From: Paragonimus westermani | Taxonomy: Eukaryota; Platyhelminthes; Trematoda; Plagiorchiida; Troglotrematidae | Assembly (NCBI GenBank): GCA_008508345.1 | Contig: QNGE01000418.1 | Span: 54,325 to 118,324 of the forward strand | Reading direction: 5' to 3' | Length of the DNA stretch: 64,000 bases | Shown here: positions 37,056 through 48,915 of the stretch, one piece after another | Numbering within the stretch: position 1 is the first letter of the stretch | How the letters are laid out: each line of letters opens with the position of its first letter | Notes under the pieces: generated by a model | Databases searched by the model: none | Told to the model about the DNA's origin: nothing | The model's input: the letters and a program-made list of their open reading frames with translations, nothing else | Translations under genes and position numbers: made by a program

Positions 37056-37135
37056 GGTTTCGTAGCCCAATTGGCAAAGCACCTGCCGCATCTGGGTGTG
37101 CTGTTTCTGTCGCTGGTTCGAACCCAACGAAAACC
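37056..37135 (+). repeat. tRNA-like sequence (SINE head or tRNA relict)
   Basis: An 80-nt segment has acceptor-like ends GGTTTCG and CGAAAACC (complementary except one bulged A), a perfect A box TAGCCCAATTGG (37,063-37,074) and a B box GGTTCGAACCC (37,115-37,125). The middle can form GCACC/GGTGT. Spacing between boxes is about 40 nt, compatible with a tRNA promoter. The anticodon arm is not canonical, so a tRNA-derived SINE head or a pseudo-tRNA is more likely than a working gene. Confidence 0.45.
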
Positions 37136-40100
37136 CAAAGCTTGCATGATTAGACCTTTTCCTAATAGTTAATGTCCTTCATCATAAGCGGCCCGCGGAT
37201 GTATCTGCACAAAAAGCTTGGACACGAACTCTTCGTAATGGCGTAATTTTATATTACATTACAAATGTATTTGTCGCTTTATTCAAGAAGCGACTCTAGT
37301 GCGATTCAAAATAGTTTGCAAAAAGAGTCCTATATCGGGTTGAAAATACAGACTTTGAGGTGGACATTGACGAATACTACGTCCACCAGCTAATGTGGTT
37401 TTCTCCACCCTCTTTTCGCGTTGAAGTATTGTTAGCTAAAAGCTGGCTAACCATTTTCTGTTTACCATTGGCTTTCGATCATTCCTTCCTTTAATTCACT
37501 CCTGTGTATGTGTAACGTTCGTGGCATAGTAACTCCTTTATGAACATTCAAGTGAGAGCTTTTGCTTAATTACAATATTTATTCAAGATTCACGGGCACC
37601 GTATACTGTATTTGGTTCCAGTGCTATGGCGAAGAGCTGCCATACTGTTTCATTCGTGTGACCTATTCGTCACGCTTTCCTTCAACGTCTTCATGATTTC
37701 GTTCCAACTCTCTAATGAGAAGCTTTTTCGCTCTTTACACATCATCATCAAAAATCTGATCAAGAGAACTGATGTCAGTCGTTAGTCGATCATGAGCAGG
37801 TTCGGATTCTTCTTCTGTTTACTCTCATTTGGTCCTGCTGCTTCGGACTCATTTCGACCATCCATCCTGACAGTGTTACACCGTCCATCTTATTGTCATC
37901 TGCGGCTCACTCGGATTAGTTGATTTCTCCCCAGTTATCGTTTCAACACAGCCCAGTGATCGACTGCCTTGTATGCTATCGTGTGGTACGGTATTATGTG
38001 CTTGAATAAAACTCTGCCAATGAGAGTATGATTAAATAACCAACAGGTTACATTGTCAGGCAACTGGTGATCAGAGCTCACACAGTGGTTAAAACCGAAC
38101 TGAAGTCGAACCAGAATACTCGATGGTATGCGTGGTTACTTACACTGTTTGACGGAAAATTACGTCAGTGGACGCAGAGTTGACATGATAATTGCATGGC
38201 TCACATTCTCCGCTTGCTGCAGTTTTACGCCCGTGCACCCACTTCACAGTATCAGTCGTGTAGAGGTGATGTTGGACTATCTATCGTTTTTGGACTTATC
38301 GTTTTTAACATCAACCTCGATGTCCGCCACAGTTTCGACTGATTAGCTGTGATATTGTGTACTCAGTTAGACAAAAGAAATTACAAACAGTGCTAGTTTG
38401 TCCTGAAATAGACAGTAATTTTGTACTTGTATACCATTGGGCGGTTCTTACGCATTTGGCGTTTCTTACGGCACTAGTACTTCCGTGCATACCGTTACTG
38501 ATTTCCGTGATATATCGACTGCACGGGTTCAAAAGAGCTGTGTAGTTTCCGGCATCATGTTTCTAAGACGAATCTTGTTCCTTCGTGTCTGTTATACGCA
38601 GGTAAACAGCACCAACTGTCTGTCCATTTATCTAGTCCAACCATATATAACGACTAAGCATGAGATATGATGAGTTTGTACAACTTTACTTAGTTTCTAT
38701 CCGCATTAATTGACGAACTATGACGACACAACCACTCATAGGTGAGAAATAAATGTTTCTATATGACAAAAGTGCACTCGATTTGTGGTGCTCTCACTGG
38801 GTCTATACTAATGATTACTGGCTGCAGTGACCTTGATAAGCACGGTAATTCGTGGTACTCCGTTAAGTAACCGAGAAACGATCTCAAATTGATATTGACT
38901 TGTTACTGTCATTTTTGTCATTTAGCTGTGTAGTTTACGAGCATATAGTAAGCACACTTACTGTCATTGGCGTGGGAGAATGCACTAGTTTTGTAGGTAC
39001 AACCGAATCGTGCACATGTACACTTGTACTTGCTCTACTGTATTTGCTCAAAGCAGTCGATTTGCTTGGTGTGTTCTCTAATCTGAATATTGTAGTGTCT
39101 AACTGGAAATAAGTGGCGACCGTATCTGTGCCGGCCATTTCGACACAGTATTGCAACACTAAAGCCACTTTGGCAACAGTGCTTGTCCTAATCATGCTGT
39201 CATATATTGAACCTACATTCGTACACGTCTCCCCACCTAAATCACACCATAACCGATCATTTTTAAAAGTCAGCTTAAGTACTACCGTGCGCCAACTAAG
39301 TACACGTACTTGAATAGAAGTGAACAGGAACAGTTAGCACGAATTAGCCCGCACACGGATTTAACGTGAAATGTGTACGTCCCTAGTTGTCGACTCACTG
39401 TAGTCCAAATACGTGCATTCATCTCTCGTTACCGGTGGTTCTTTAATCAATTGATTCTCACATGAGCTTACGTTTTGGTATTGATATGTTCGTCGAGCTT
39501 GACATTTAGGTTGCAAACTTTTCAACCCGAGCTACAAACAACACCACCGCTATTCCCAACCATCAGAAGCTTACGTTTCTTCACTCACTTCGTCTCACTG
39601 GATTTTACGTCCCACTGTCAGCTATCGGTTTCCCATGTTCCTTAGGTTAGTCACGTATCATCTGTGTCAGCTCACTTGGTGTGGATGCGCTTGAGGTGTT
39701 CTTCACCCAAACTGTAGTTTTGCCAGTATTGCATGTAGATAGTCGAATTTTCTGTTTCTCATCACTTGGTTCGACCTCCACATAATTCCTAGGATTTGTG
39801 GAGAATTGATTGATTGGAGGAAGTTGAACCCACGTTGAGTGGTTAAGAAAACAAAGGTAGGTAATCGGTAGCCAGAAGAGATGAGTGATAGAATTTAGAG
39901 AGAATATGTGGAAGGCAGACGTAAGCATAGTTTGTCAAGCTCATCACAGGCGTACTTCAACCTTAAGCAAGCAGTAACGGACTAACGACAACCTTGGAGA
40001 TCGAGTGTATCTTCTCTACAACACAGTGCCTCTGATGCTCAGGCCATCTGATGTCTGGGCCTGCTGCCGAACGAGTGTTTAAGTCTGTGCATAACCTGAT

Positions 40101-43100
40101 CTACTGATGACACTGTTGTCACAAACGTTGATAAGCTGTCCCTGTTTAGACATATTCGGGTTCCACAGAAGTGTTATCTCAAGTGAAACGTCTCATTTGA
40201 GGTGGTTGTTTGGGCAGGGGAAAAGTATTTGATGACCGGTACTACTGTTGCTGAAAGACCCTATATGCCAGCATTATGTCTCTTTTACCATATCGATAGT
40301 GCATTAAGGTCTGTCCCTGTTTACTTAGCCTATCAGGTTAAGGTGGATAGTGTAGCCTCGTTACTCGCTTTGTGGCTGCTCGTTGTGATTTATCAATATC
40401 CAGCAAGAGCTGCAAGCTTGAATATTTCACTCAAGGTGAGGTCACATTAGCGAGTTGAATATACTCGAAAAACAACCCAATTGAGAAAATTCATACAGTC
40501 TAGTGAGTAATTCAGGTGTCGTTTCGCTTTTTCAATCGTTGGTACGCAGTTTGGAGGCAAACAGTGGTCACATAAAGCAATCATTTCTAGACCCTGTTTA
40601 CAACTGGTGGTACATGGTTTAACGTCTCCAAAGCGTTACTCAGTGCAACCCAAATGACAGGGATGAGTTACTCTACATTTAGCCGGTGTTCTATTGTCTA
40701 ACCGTGTAAAACAAACATAGCTGTTCAGTTTCTCACTGCCTTTCAAACTTTTCATTCCATAACAGTATCCTTAGCATATTACAGTAACAAGGACTTAATA
40801 TATATTGTGAGCTTCCAAATACGAATACAATAGAAAGCAACCATTCTCGTATGAAACATTGTCACACGACCCTAGTTGCACAATTTCAGTTGAGCAATAC
40901 TCCGTTCAATTTGGCATTAGAGCGGTGATTTTGATGAGCCACAAGAACAAAGGATTATGTGTAATCTGTTTACGAGATATAGTACCGAATAGTCTACTTG
41001 ATCAGGGTGTTTAGAAAAATTTGGATAGACAACACTGACCCATTCAACATCGCTAACCAACACCGTCCATTGTTTTCTTAAATGAAGCCGTTGTATAACA
41101 GGCAGCCTCATTTATGAGTAGTATAGTGTGTACATTCGGGAATTAGAGTGTAAGCCTGAACGCCAAAAAGACAATGGGCCAGAAGCGACTATCGCAGTAG
41201 TGTGTACGCACTATGGAGCAAATGCCGCCAGGGCAAATGACAACGTAGCGCTATCTAGTGTGTGTGTGTGTGTATGTGCAAATCAGCTTTGCAAATGAGT
41301 ATACACTTTCGTTGTCTTATCGATTTGTTTGTAACCTTCAAAACAACTAACAATAATACACAGTTGCCTTGATAACTCTTTTGCGCACTTCTGTTGTACC
41401 GGAGTAGATCTGTGATAATGACTCCATGATTTATCATCACGGAGCGTCGGTAATTTTTACCAAACTGTGTGTGATGTGAACCGAATAATCCCTGCTCTCT
41501 GGCACACCGTTTATTCTGTTCAAGTTTGTAGTTGGTACAGTGGATTATAGGATCACTTAGGATGTGTTAATCGCACTTTAGGATTCACCAACAGCAGCGA
41601 AGTCATACCTGACTGTCACGGTCCCATCAGCTTCCTGTTCTGGGGATATGTGCATTTGTGTTGCCATTCACACATTTTTATGAAGAGGTACAGTGTGCTT
41701 CCCAAAAGCGTCTTTGGTGTTTGTCAAGAAATTTGACTACTATACTTGACTCGATCGTGATCGCGTAGCACCAGCACACAATGCACAACTGCTGATTTCA
41801 TAGCTGTTTCACGCAGATAGATTGTTTTCCGATGTGCAGTTTCGGTATCCCTTTCAGTGAACTTCGGCTAACCATCTCGGTTAAGTGAGAATGAGTTTCT
41901 CAGGTTCAGAACGTCTTAAGAGTGACTACACTAGCTTCATTTCATGACTCTTTGTCACGGTTTCGGTTGGCTTTAATTTCCACTGGTAGCGCTCTCCCCG
42001 TCACACGTTATAATATGCACCAACATATAGACCACGGGACTAAATTAGGTCTTCTTCTGTGGGTAGCTCACGTGACTGTCTTTCCAGTCACCGGTCGCTA
42101 CAGCACGTCTCTCATGCATGTGCACTTTTTGGTCATCACGCTGCGTGAACTACTGGCCTCCATGACACAGCACCATATCAACTATTCTCTTGCATGGTCG
42201 ATCGAGTGTACTGAGCAATGAGCCACTGTCTCAATGGGTTCTGTGAGGGCATATCGTATTGAGTAGCAACGGTAATGTGTATGTATCAAATGGGGGAATC
42301 AAAACAACGGATCACCGTTTGTTTTTTCGTTGTCCCTAACCGCGGTCAGAAAGTGGTGCGTATAGCGCTTCCTTTTAGCCACTGATATGAGAGTGAGAGG
42401 AAAGTAGGATAAAAAAAGAATCATTACAAAAAGTTATTGATATCTACTGTGGTTTGTTGGAGCTAAGCCGTTTACAATGACTCCACCGCTGCATCGATCT
42501 TGTGCCTTTCCGGAGCAGACGCAGATCGCGTTAAGGTCTTGTGCGATCGGAATGCGTATCATGTCTTGAGGTTAGCAAAAAGTCGCGGACCGCAGTGGCT
42601 GCCGTGGTCCATGCAATCCCACTGCGTCAGTGGACCAGAGTGGTCCGGATCCGATGGTTTTTGGGTTTAAAATTCACACCAGATGCCCTTAATCGGGTGT
42701 GATGACATAACAGTGAACTGTTCAGAGCAACTTTTAATCAGAGTAATTGCAAATCTGCTCACTTTAGGGACTCATTGTTGGTGAACGGAAGCAACCAGCT
42801 GGTTGGTGTGTGAAACGGAATGAACAAAACTGTCTGTTTCACATATGGTCAACAACTCCGGAAAATCGATGCATGGAATGAAATGAATTATTCTTGCATC
42901 GGGAAACCCGCGAAGAGTACGATAAGAGGAGTGCGGTTATTATGAGTACCAACGAAGCAGTGGCCAGTAATGAATGCCGTAAGCTGTTATAGTTACTAAC
43001 TGACCTGTACATTATTTGTGTCGCTTATCCAAAACCCAATTGAGTCCGTAGATGGTTTGTGGATGTTAAGAGCACTCGCGGAAAATTTGCAGAAGTTCAC

Positions 43101-46100
43101 TTTACGTCAAGTTCCCTGATGACACTATAAGTTTTATGAGGTAAGCCGGTGTAAGTCGTATGTTGAATGGTCAGAGTTGCCGTAAGCACACAACCGGTTT
43201 TGTGTATCTTGCTATTTGTCTGGTTTGTGTATCTAAACCAAGAAATTATTCTTTTTCATTTAGACAGCTTGTGATTTAAATAAATGTTTTTTGGCTTGGG
43301 TATGCATTTTGGGAAGCACTTTTTTGTTGGACAGTTCTACTGATCAATCACCTGCGCTAGTTTGACTGTGAAGCTACGTAAAATGTGGGTCTGTTCTCCA
43401 CTCTTCAAACGTCGCACATCAAAGTCTTTCTTGTGACAAACTCATCATTCGTAACTTTGTCTGTTAGCGGATGTCTATTCTGCTCATGCATGACTATTAA
43501 AATCTGTTGACATCTTCAGTTAGCTTGGTTGTTCGCTAAACACGACTTACGTAAACTGGATCAGATTGTGCTGGTCTGAGTGTTCACATTGATTTGTACG
43601 ACCGTGGACGGGGCTGTGAACTGACTGGTTCCTTGTACTCAGCCCGCACAAGTGGTACATGCACACTGGACATTTTCAAACCATACAAAAGGTCTGTCAG
43701 CCATCAGCCAGTCGGTTCAAAAGTGACGTGAAAAAGGACACGGCACTGGCTTTCTGCTCGTTGTATCCTTACATACGTTCATTCGGCTACTGACACTGAT
43801 GTCCTAAGTCATCTTTGTTAACTATTGTCTATTCTTAGGTTAATGGATGCCGAATGAGCCGACTGTAACAGTTACCTTTTCGCCCAAACATTGTAAACTA
43901 TTAAACATAAAATCACCGACTCAGTCAGTATGAATCCGTCTTGGAATGGAAGTTCTTTTTTCGTGTGCGACACTGTTACCCCCCGTGCATATTTTTTTTT
44001 GTCGGTCTGGACATGCTCATCTAGAAATATCCTTTCATTCTTGATGGACTATGAAACTGGTAATTGTTCTTGTATTACGCCCTTGATGACGTGATCCAGC
44101 AAGTCCAAATCACTCATTCCGGTCGACTTGATGTCAGGTCATTTATACGTTCCTTTCTCCCAACCATTCAAAATATGGTTGTTCTAAGCTAACACGTATT
44201 TCCTACACTTAGATAGCATCCAGTTCCTGCATCTTGCAATGGTCAATATTTGCATGTTATGGCACTTCCTGATGTGGCATGAATCAAGTGTATCGCATTC
44301 ACCCGATTGTTCTCGTAAAAGATCAGACACACCATTTGACCAAAAATGGTTCAAGTCGTCTGCAGTACACGGCCTACAGCGATCCTGTAGGCATGCAAAG
44401 TGTCCTACTCTCGATCAAACCTCTTGCACTGTTACTGATTTGTATTGGTAAAGTGACCACTCAACCTATGTGTATAAGACAATGTTTTGTTGCTGTTGCG
44501 CTCTTGGCAATCGTTTTTTTAAATGTCATTTTTCATTGAACTATGAAGCCACACGTGTGTTGTCCTGATGTTTTACCGACAGCCCTGCAATATTGTTCAA
44601 CGTCTCCTTGCGATGTTGGATCAGAGGCAGGAACTTCTTCCAGTTGAGGATATTCAAATCACTGTCAAACGATGCTATTCATGTTACAGTACGCGATAGT
44701 GTTTTGCGGACGTTGCCATTCCCTTCCTCGGCATCGAAAGTGTTCTCGTTATCACGAATCGAGTTACAGCTACACTTTTCGACTGAGGTCATACTCGTAT
44801 GAGAGTTGACACATTTTTAGCAATTCTACTTTCATATTAAGCGTCGACTTCCCGCCTTGTTTGCGAACAATCATCTCACCAAGTGATTGAATTAGCGCTT
44901 GAGAGCTATCCCGATTTTATTCGGTTGAGCGGATTTGCTGTTTGTCGCTCAACCTACCATATGCATATTAGAAATGTGCCCACTGGTTACACGCGTTTCA
45001 GCAATGCCCAGAGATCTTCACGATGAACACTGGTGCACGTTCACTCAGTTTACTCACTGCTTGACGCATTCGTTTTCGCAGACTGTTGTAACATGTACGG
45101 TCAACTAGCGAGCACGTTAATGTTTTTCGTGAGTGACTCTGGTTTTGCGAAAAGTTTGCTCCATCATGTTTGATGATGAGTCGTTTTCGTTGTGGCACCT
45201 ACGTTCCAAACGGTTTCGTTCATACTGTGCGAAATGTTTGTGTAGGAGGATTGGTTTATGCTTGTTTTATTGATGTTCATGTACGAGAGGAGCTTCTACC
45301 CTATTGGTTTGATCATTCGAGTCGGGCTTGGTAGTTTTTAATGCACCCTAATTCGGTTAGTCGACAGTGGTAATGCCAAGTGGATGGCTCTCATATCGAG
45401 GTTTGAGTGTATTTACAAACGTGCGTGTTTGGTCATAATGACTGTTTCTGCTAAGCCTATTTTCCGAATATGGTCGTCTAGTCATTACGATCTGGTGTTC
45501 CATCGTTCGGTTTTGTGGATACACCGAATCACTTCGTTTCCATTTCAAACCCACATTGCTATCAAAATAGTCTCAAAGCAAAAACTCATAAGTTTAACAA
45601 TTCGTCCATTTTTTTGCACGTTCTAGCATATACTTATTTCTGTGTTTTTCTGCTTCTCAGTCAGCATGCCCCTTGAGTTGTACCGTCACATTCCGACCAC
45701 ATCTATCTTCTATGTTTGCTCATTTAAACGCTGCCCAGCAGGCGACTGTGATTGACCGAATGGAGTCAAAAGGACATGCAAACTGAATTGTTATACAATG
45801 ATTTGTGGTTGATTTCTTGCTGGTTGGTCGATAGCACGTGCGGTTCGATCGTTGTTCCTGTGTTGACATCAAGTTCATGTCTTCCCTCATTGCTGTCCAT
45901 TTGCACACTAACAATAGCAAAAACAACAATAACGATATTAGTAGTCACGACGGTGTTTATCTGTTCTATTCTTTTTAACGGTTCTACCGGTTTACAGTTA
46001 TTCTATATGTCTACGTAACGTCATGGGTTCGGTCTTTCACGACGTACACTTTGATTGGGAAGTGCGGACCTGCTAAATTCAATGTTGAAAGTACACTTCT

Positions 46101-48254
46101 GTTGATATTCTTCTCTGTTTACGCGCCTGTAGTAACTTACTGTTTGTGAAAATCATAAGTCATCCCAAACGTTAATTTCTCATTCGTTTACCGCAATACT
46201 ATACTACTTGTCAATAAAGGTTTCCCCATTAGAATGTTTTGTAAAGCCGTCACGCGTGCCCAGTCATCTTTCTGTACACGCACTCATCTTGAGCCCAATG
46301 TTACTTCCGCCGCTTTGTTTCATCATACAGTATCATAACACGCATCTGTGCTTTTCATTTCGATCGTTCGTCGTGTATTTTTTAAACTATCAAACCTACT
46401 GCATCGAGTATTCGAAGATCACGGTTGGTATCACCCGTTTCCGGATTGGACTGTCATAATGGGTCAAATCAAAAGAAGCCCGTACCTAATCCTCATCATA
46501 AGTGGCTTCCGCTTTCCCATTTGCAGTTCCACTCTTACACACCCCATATCCTGTGCAAATCCGAAGGATTAATATCAACAGACCTGCAGATGAAGCTTTT
46601 TTTGGTGTAGTATGAGAGTGAAACCTTTACGTTTGAGAAAAAACAATGGACTGTCGGTTAAAAAGAAAAACTGAAACCGTAAGATGGGAAGAATTTCCAA
46701 ATCAGGGTGTATGTTAACAGTGCCTGTGTTGGACTGGGAAGAAAACCAAATTTATATTTGGACCTGAAACCAAACCGGTGTCAAATCATGCGTTCGTTTT
46801 CCGGGTGAACGAAAATCTGTCGTAACGGCGCTGAAAATCTGGGATGTTTTTGTGAAACGTAATCAGTACGACCATTCGATATTCTAGTGGCTCTTGAACA
46901 GCTCCTTGTTTGTAGTCTCCCGATTCTTTTCCCCTTCAACCGAAACGCAGGTGTTCATTAACGGCTACGTGTCCTTATTTTGTATACTTTCCAGCACATA
47001 CACACAAATTGACCACAAGTGTTTTATGTTACGCGTGCTTTCACGAAAACGGCTATACACTATTCACATGTATCTCAGTTATTATACTGCTGCTGTTTGT
47101 GTATCTGGACTGGGTGTTGTGCGTCGATTGCCAAATCGTCTTTCCACGGCGATCTATCACTATATTCTGAAATTGACTGGCCACTGTTTCTCCTCCGACA
47201 AATTAAGCGCAAGGGACGCGCTTGAGAAAAAACGACCCCTTATTCATAGCGTTTGGCGGTCGATCAGCCTCTATTCACCACTACTCACCCCGGAGGCAGA
47301 AGTGTGTGTGTGTTCCAAACACGCACCGGTCGCTGGCCCACATCCAGCCAATCGCGTTTCGATCGTTCACTTGTTATTCTGATTGGTTGGTACCAGGCCG
47401 ACCTTATTTTTGGACATTCGGTGGAAACCCTGTGTATGTGGCACGGTGGTCATCAGGTTAGATCCGTCGTTAAACCACCTGCATACCGAATGGCAACATT
47501 TGCATACTATTGCAAGCGGTAGGGGTTTACTTGTCTGAATTTCCAGAGTCAAATCTCTTCACTCTACGCCAGCCTGCTTTTAATTCTTGCCGGTCTTCCT
47601 TTACTGGGTAAACGAGTTAATCAGTTAACCTTTTCTTGCGTTGGATTACTCAAGATGAACTCGGGTTTTTTTTTTACATCCGAACTATACTGTATCGGGG
47701 TTATGTTAACGTTAGGGCTTACACACCTTAACGGCATTTGTACTGCATTACGTTTATGAGAACACCTGATAGATTTTTGTGTACTGAATCGAATGCACAC
47801 ACCTTTGCGATAACCGCTTATCAACCCCACGACAGTCCGCGTTGCAGTTGCCGTCGTTACAACTGGTTTATCTCTCTAACCTTTGTTTTTGTCATCTTCT
47901 GTTTTCGTGGACTGTGTGATAGCGTAGAACATTGAGCTTCAGCTCGGTAAAGTCAATCTTATTATTTTCAGATCAGTCTTAGTTGGCACTAGCCTTGAAT
48001 CTCTGTCAGAGCTCACAATTTTCTCCATTTGTCGATGCCATGGAGGTACAGGCAATGTCTGGTTTCGTGACTCGAAGTAACTGGCAGTTTTGCTAACCGA
48101 CCTGCTGTCATACTGGAAACCGAATTGCTTCCAGAACTTCCGTTTAAGTCTGATCAGCATGGCAACGTATGGTTTGTGCGTGGCCCAAAAGGGACAGAAC
48201 AGAAACATTTTCGATGGCGACTGATTTGTCTATGCTGCGACGTAGGTAGATGAT
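37136..48254. other. Long stretch with no recognised gene
   Basis: Open frames up to 162 codons occur (46,894-47,382 plus), yet none has recognisable domains and overlapping frames look equally open. Minor features are a GT microsatellite at 41,258 and a cluster of short inverted repeats at 42,592-42,646. Acidic coding-like text on the minus strand near 37,700-37,880 is broken by stops. Ancient repeats too eroded to read are likely. Confidence 0.35.
41258..41273. repeat. GT dinucleotide microsatellite, 8 units
   Basis: Eight uninterrupted GT units are followed by an imperfect TATGTG. No function is implied. Confidence 0.95.
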
Positions 48255-48500
48255 TATTTGGTGTCGAGAAATGGAGTTCATGTACATTGCAAATCAATTC
48301 CAACTGATTGGAATGTCACCCTTCCGTAGACCCTCCACTCAACCTCTTTCGAAAAGAAGCACTAGACTGCAGTTTCGCCTTTGTTAAAACTCGTTAGTAG
48401 TGCATATCCTTGCCACGGCCGGAACTAGATCTCCGGCTATGCTTTTGTGAGGTAACCGCGTTGACCATTGCACCATTGACCTCTCATTAGGCACGATTGA
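48255..48500 (-). mobile_element. tRNA-derived SINE carrying a hammerhead, copy C
   Basis: On the minus strand the leader CGTGCCTAATGAGAGGTCAATGG is followed by an A box TGGTGCAATGG (fits TRGYNNARNGG) at about 48,466-48,477. The B-box region reads GATCTAGTTCCGG and is degenerate. The hammerhead fold is at 48,359-48,403. Beyond it CTTCTTTTCGAAAGAGGTTG matches the body of copies A and B, after which the alignment weakens, so the 3' boundary is approximate. The copy lies head to head with an orphan plus-strand SINE head at 48,672. Confidence 0.75.
48359..48403 (-). ncRNA. Hammerhead ribozyme-like fold, type I, copy C
   Basis: On the minus strand: stem I GCACTA, core CTAACGA (two changes from CTGATGA), stem II GTTTT/AAGGC closed by AACA (five pairs, two of them G-U), core GAAA, palindromic stem III CTGCAG, TC, then TAGTGC, an exact partner of GCACTA. 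The two core changes predict loss of activity. Stem pairing is nevertheless kept, and stem III has changed from CTCGAG in copy B to CTGCAG without losing its palindrome. Confidence 0.68.
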
Positions 48501-48671
48501 GTCAGTCTATGTGAACGCTCAACCAAGTTCACTTGTATGACTCCAACTTCGGGAGAAATCTTAGTCCATGGGCCATCGATTGGAGTTGACAGAACAGTTA
48601 CTGTGTCTGCTTTCGAGGCGATCGGGCAATCAAAGCATTACTCACAAACGAATTTGACTGAACGTTCACGT

Positions 48672-48915
48672 ATTATGATTCAGCCGTGTCTAATGTGAGG
48701 TCAATGACGGTGCTGTGCTGTTGATGTATTTATTTCACTCACAGCTAAATTGTTTGTTTGCGAGATATTGGCGTTAAAATTTTGCGTCCTGGTATAGGTT
48801 CGGTTTGTAGTTAGGTCCTCCCCCCCTTGTTTTACTTCCTATTTAACGTGGTTGTGTGACAGCTAAACATCAACGCAAGACGCTTGTGTATTGCTGCTTG
48901 TGATGATGACGCTTG
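48672..48915 (+). mobile_element. Orphan SINE leader fused to an RTE 3' tail
   Basis: Positions 48,678-48,710 read CCGTGTCTAATGTGAGGTCAATG, the SINE leader. Instead of the A box, the sequence then passes into RTE 3' tail: GGTGCTGTGCTGTTGATG, CACAGCTAAATTGTTTGTTTGCGAG, GTAGTTAGGTCC, GTGGTTGTGTGACAGCTAAACATC and GTGTATTGCTGCTTGTGATGATGA. The 3' end shows the TGATGATGA microrepeat. It could be a chimeric retrotransposition product (template switch) or an RTE tail inserted into a SINE. Confidence 0.62.

Noticed and set aside
37680..37890. Acidic, coiled-coil-like minus-strand text
   Set aside because: Stops occur in each frame, and charged peptides are readily produced by GA-rich antisense DNA. 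No splice sites bracket it.
46894..47382. A 162-codon plus-strand open frame
   Set aside because: No recognisable domain, a second frame is equally open over part of it, and fewer than one such frame is expected by chance but not far below that. There is no splice or start context.
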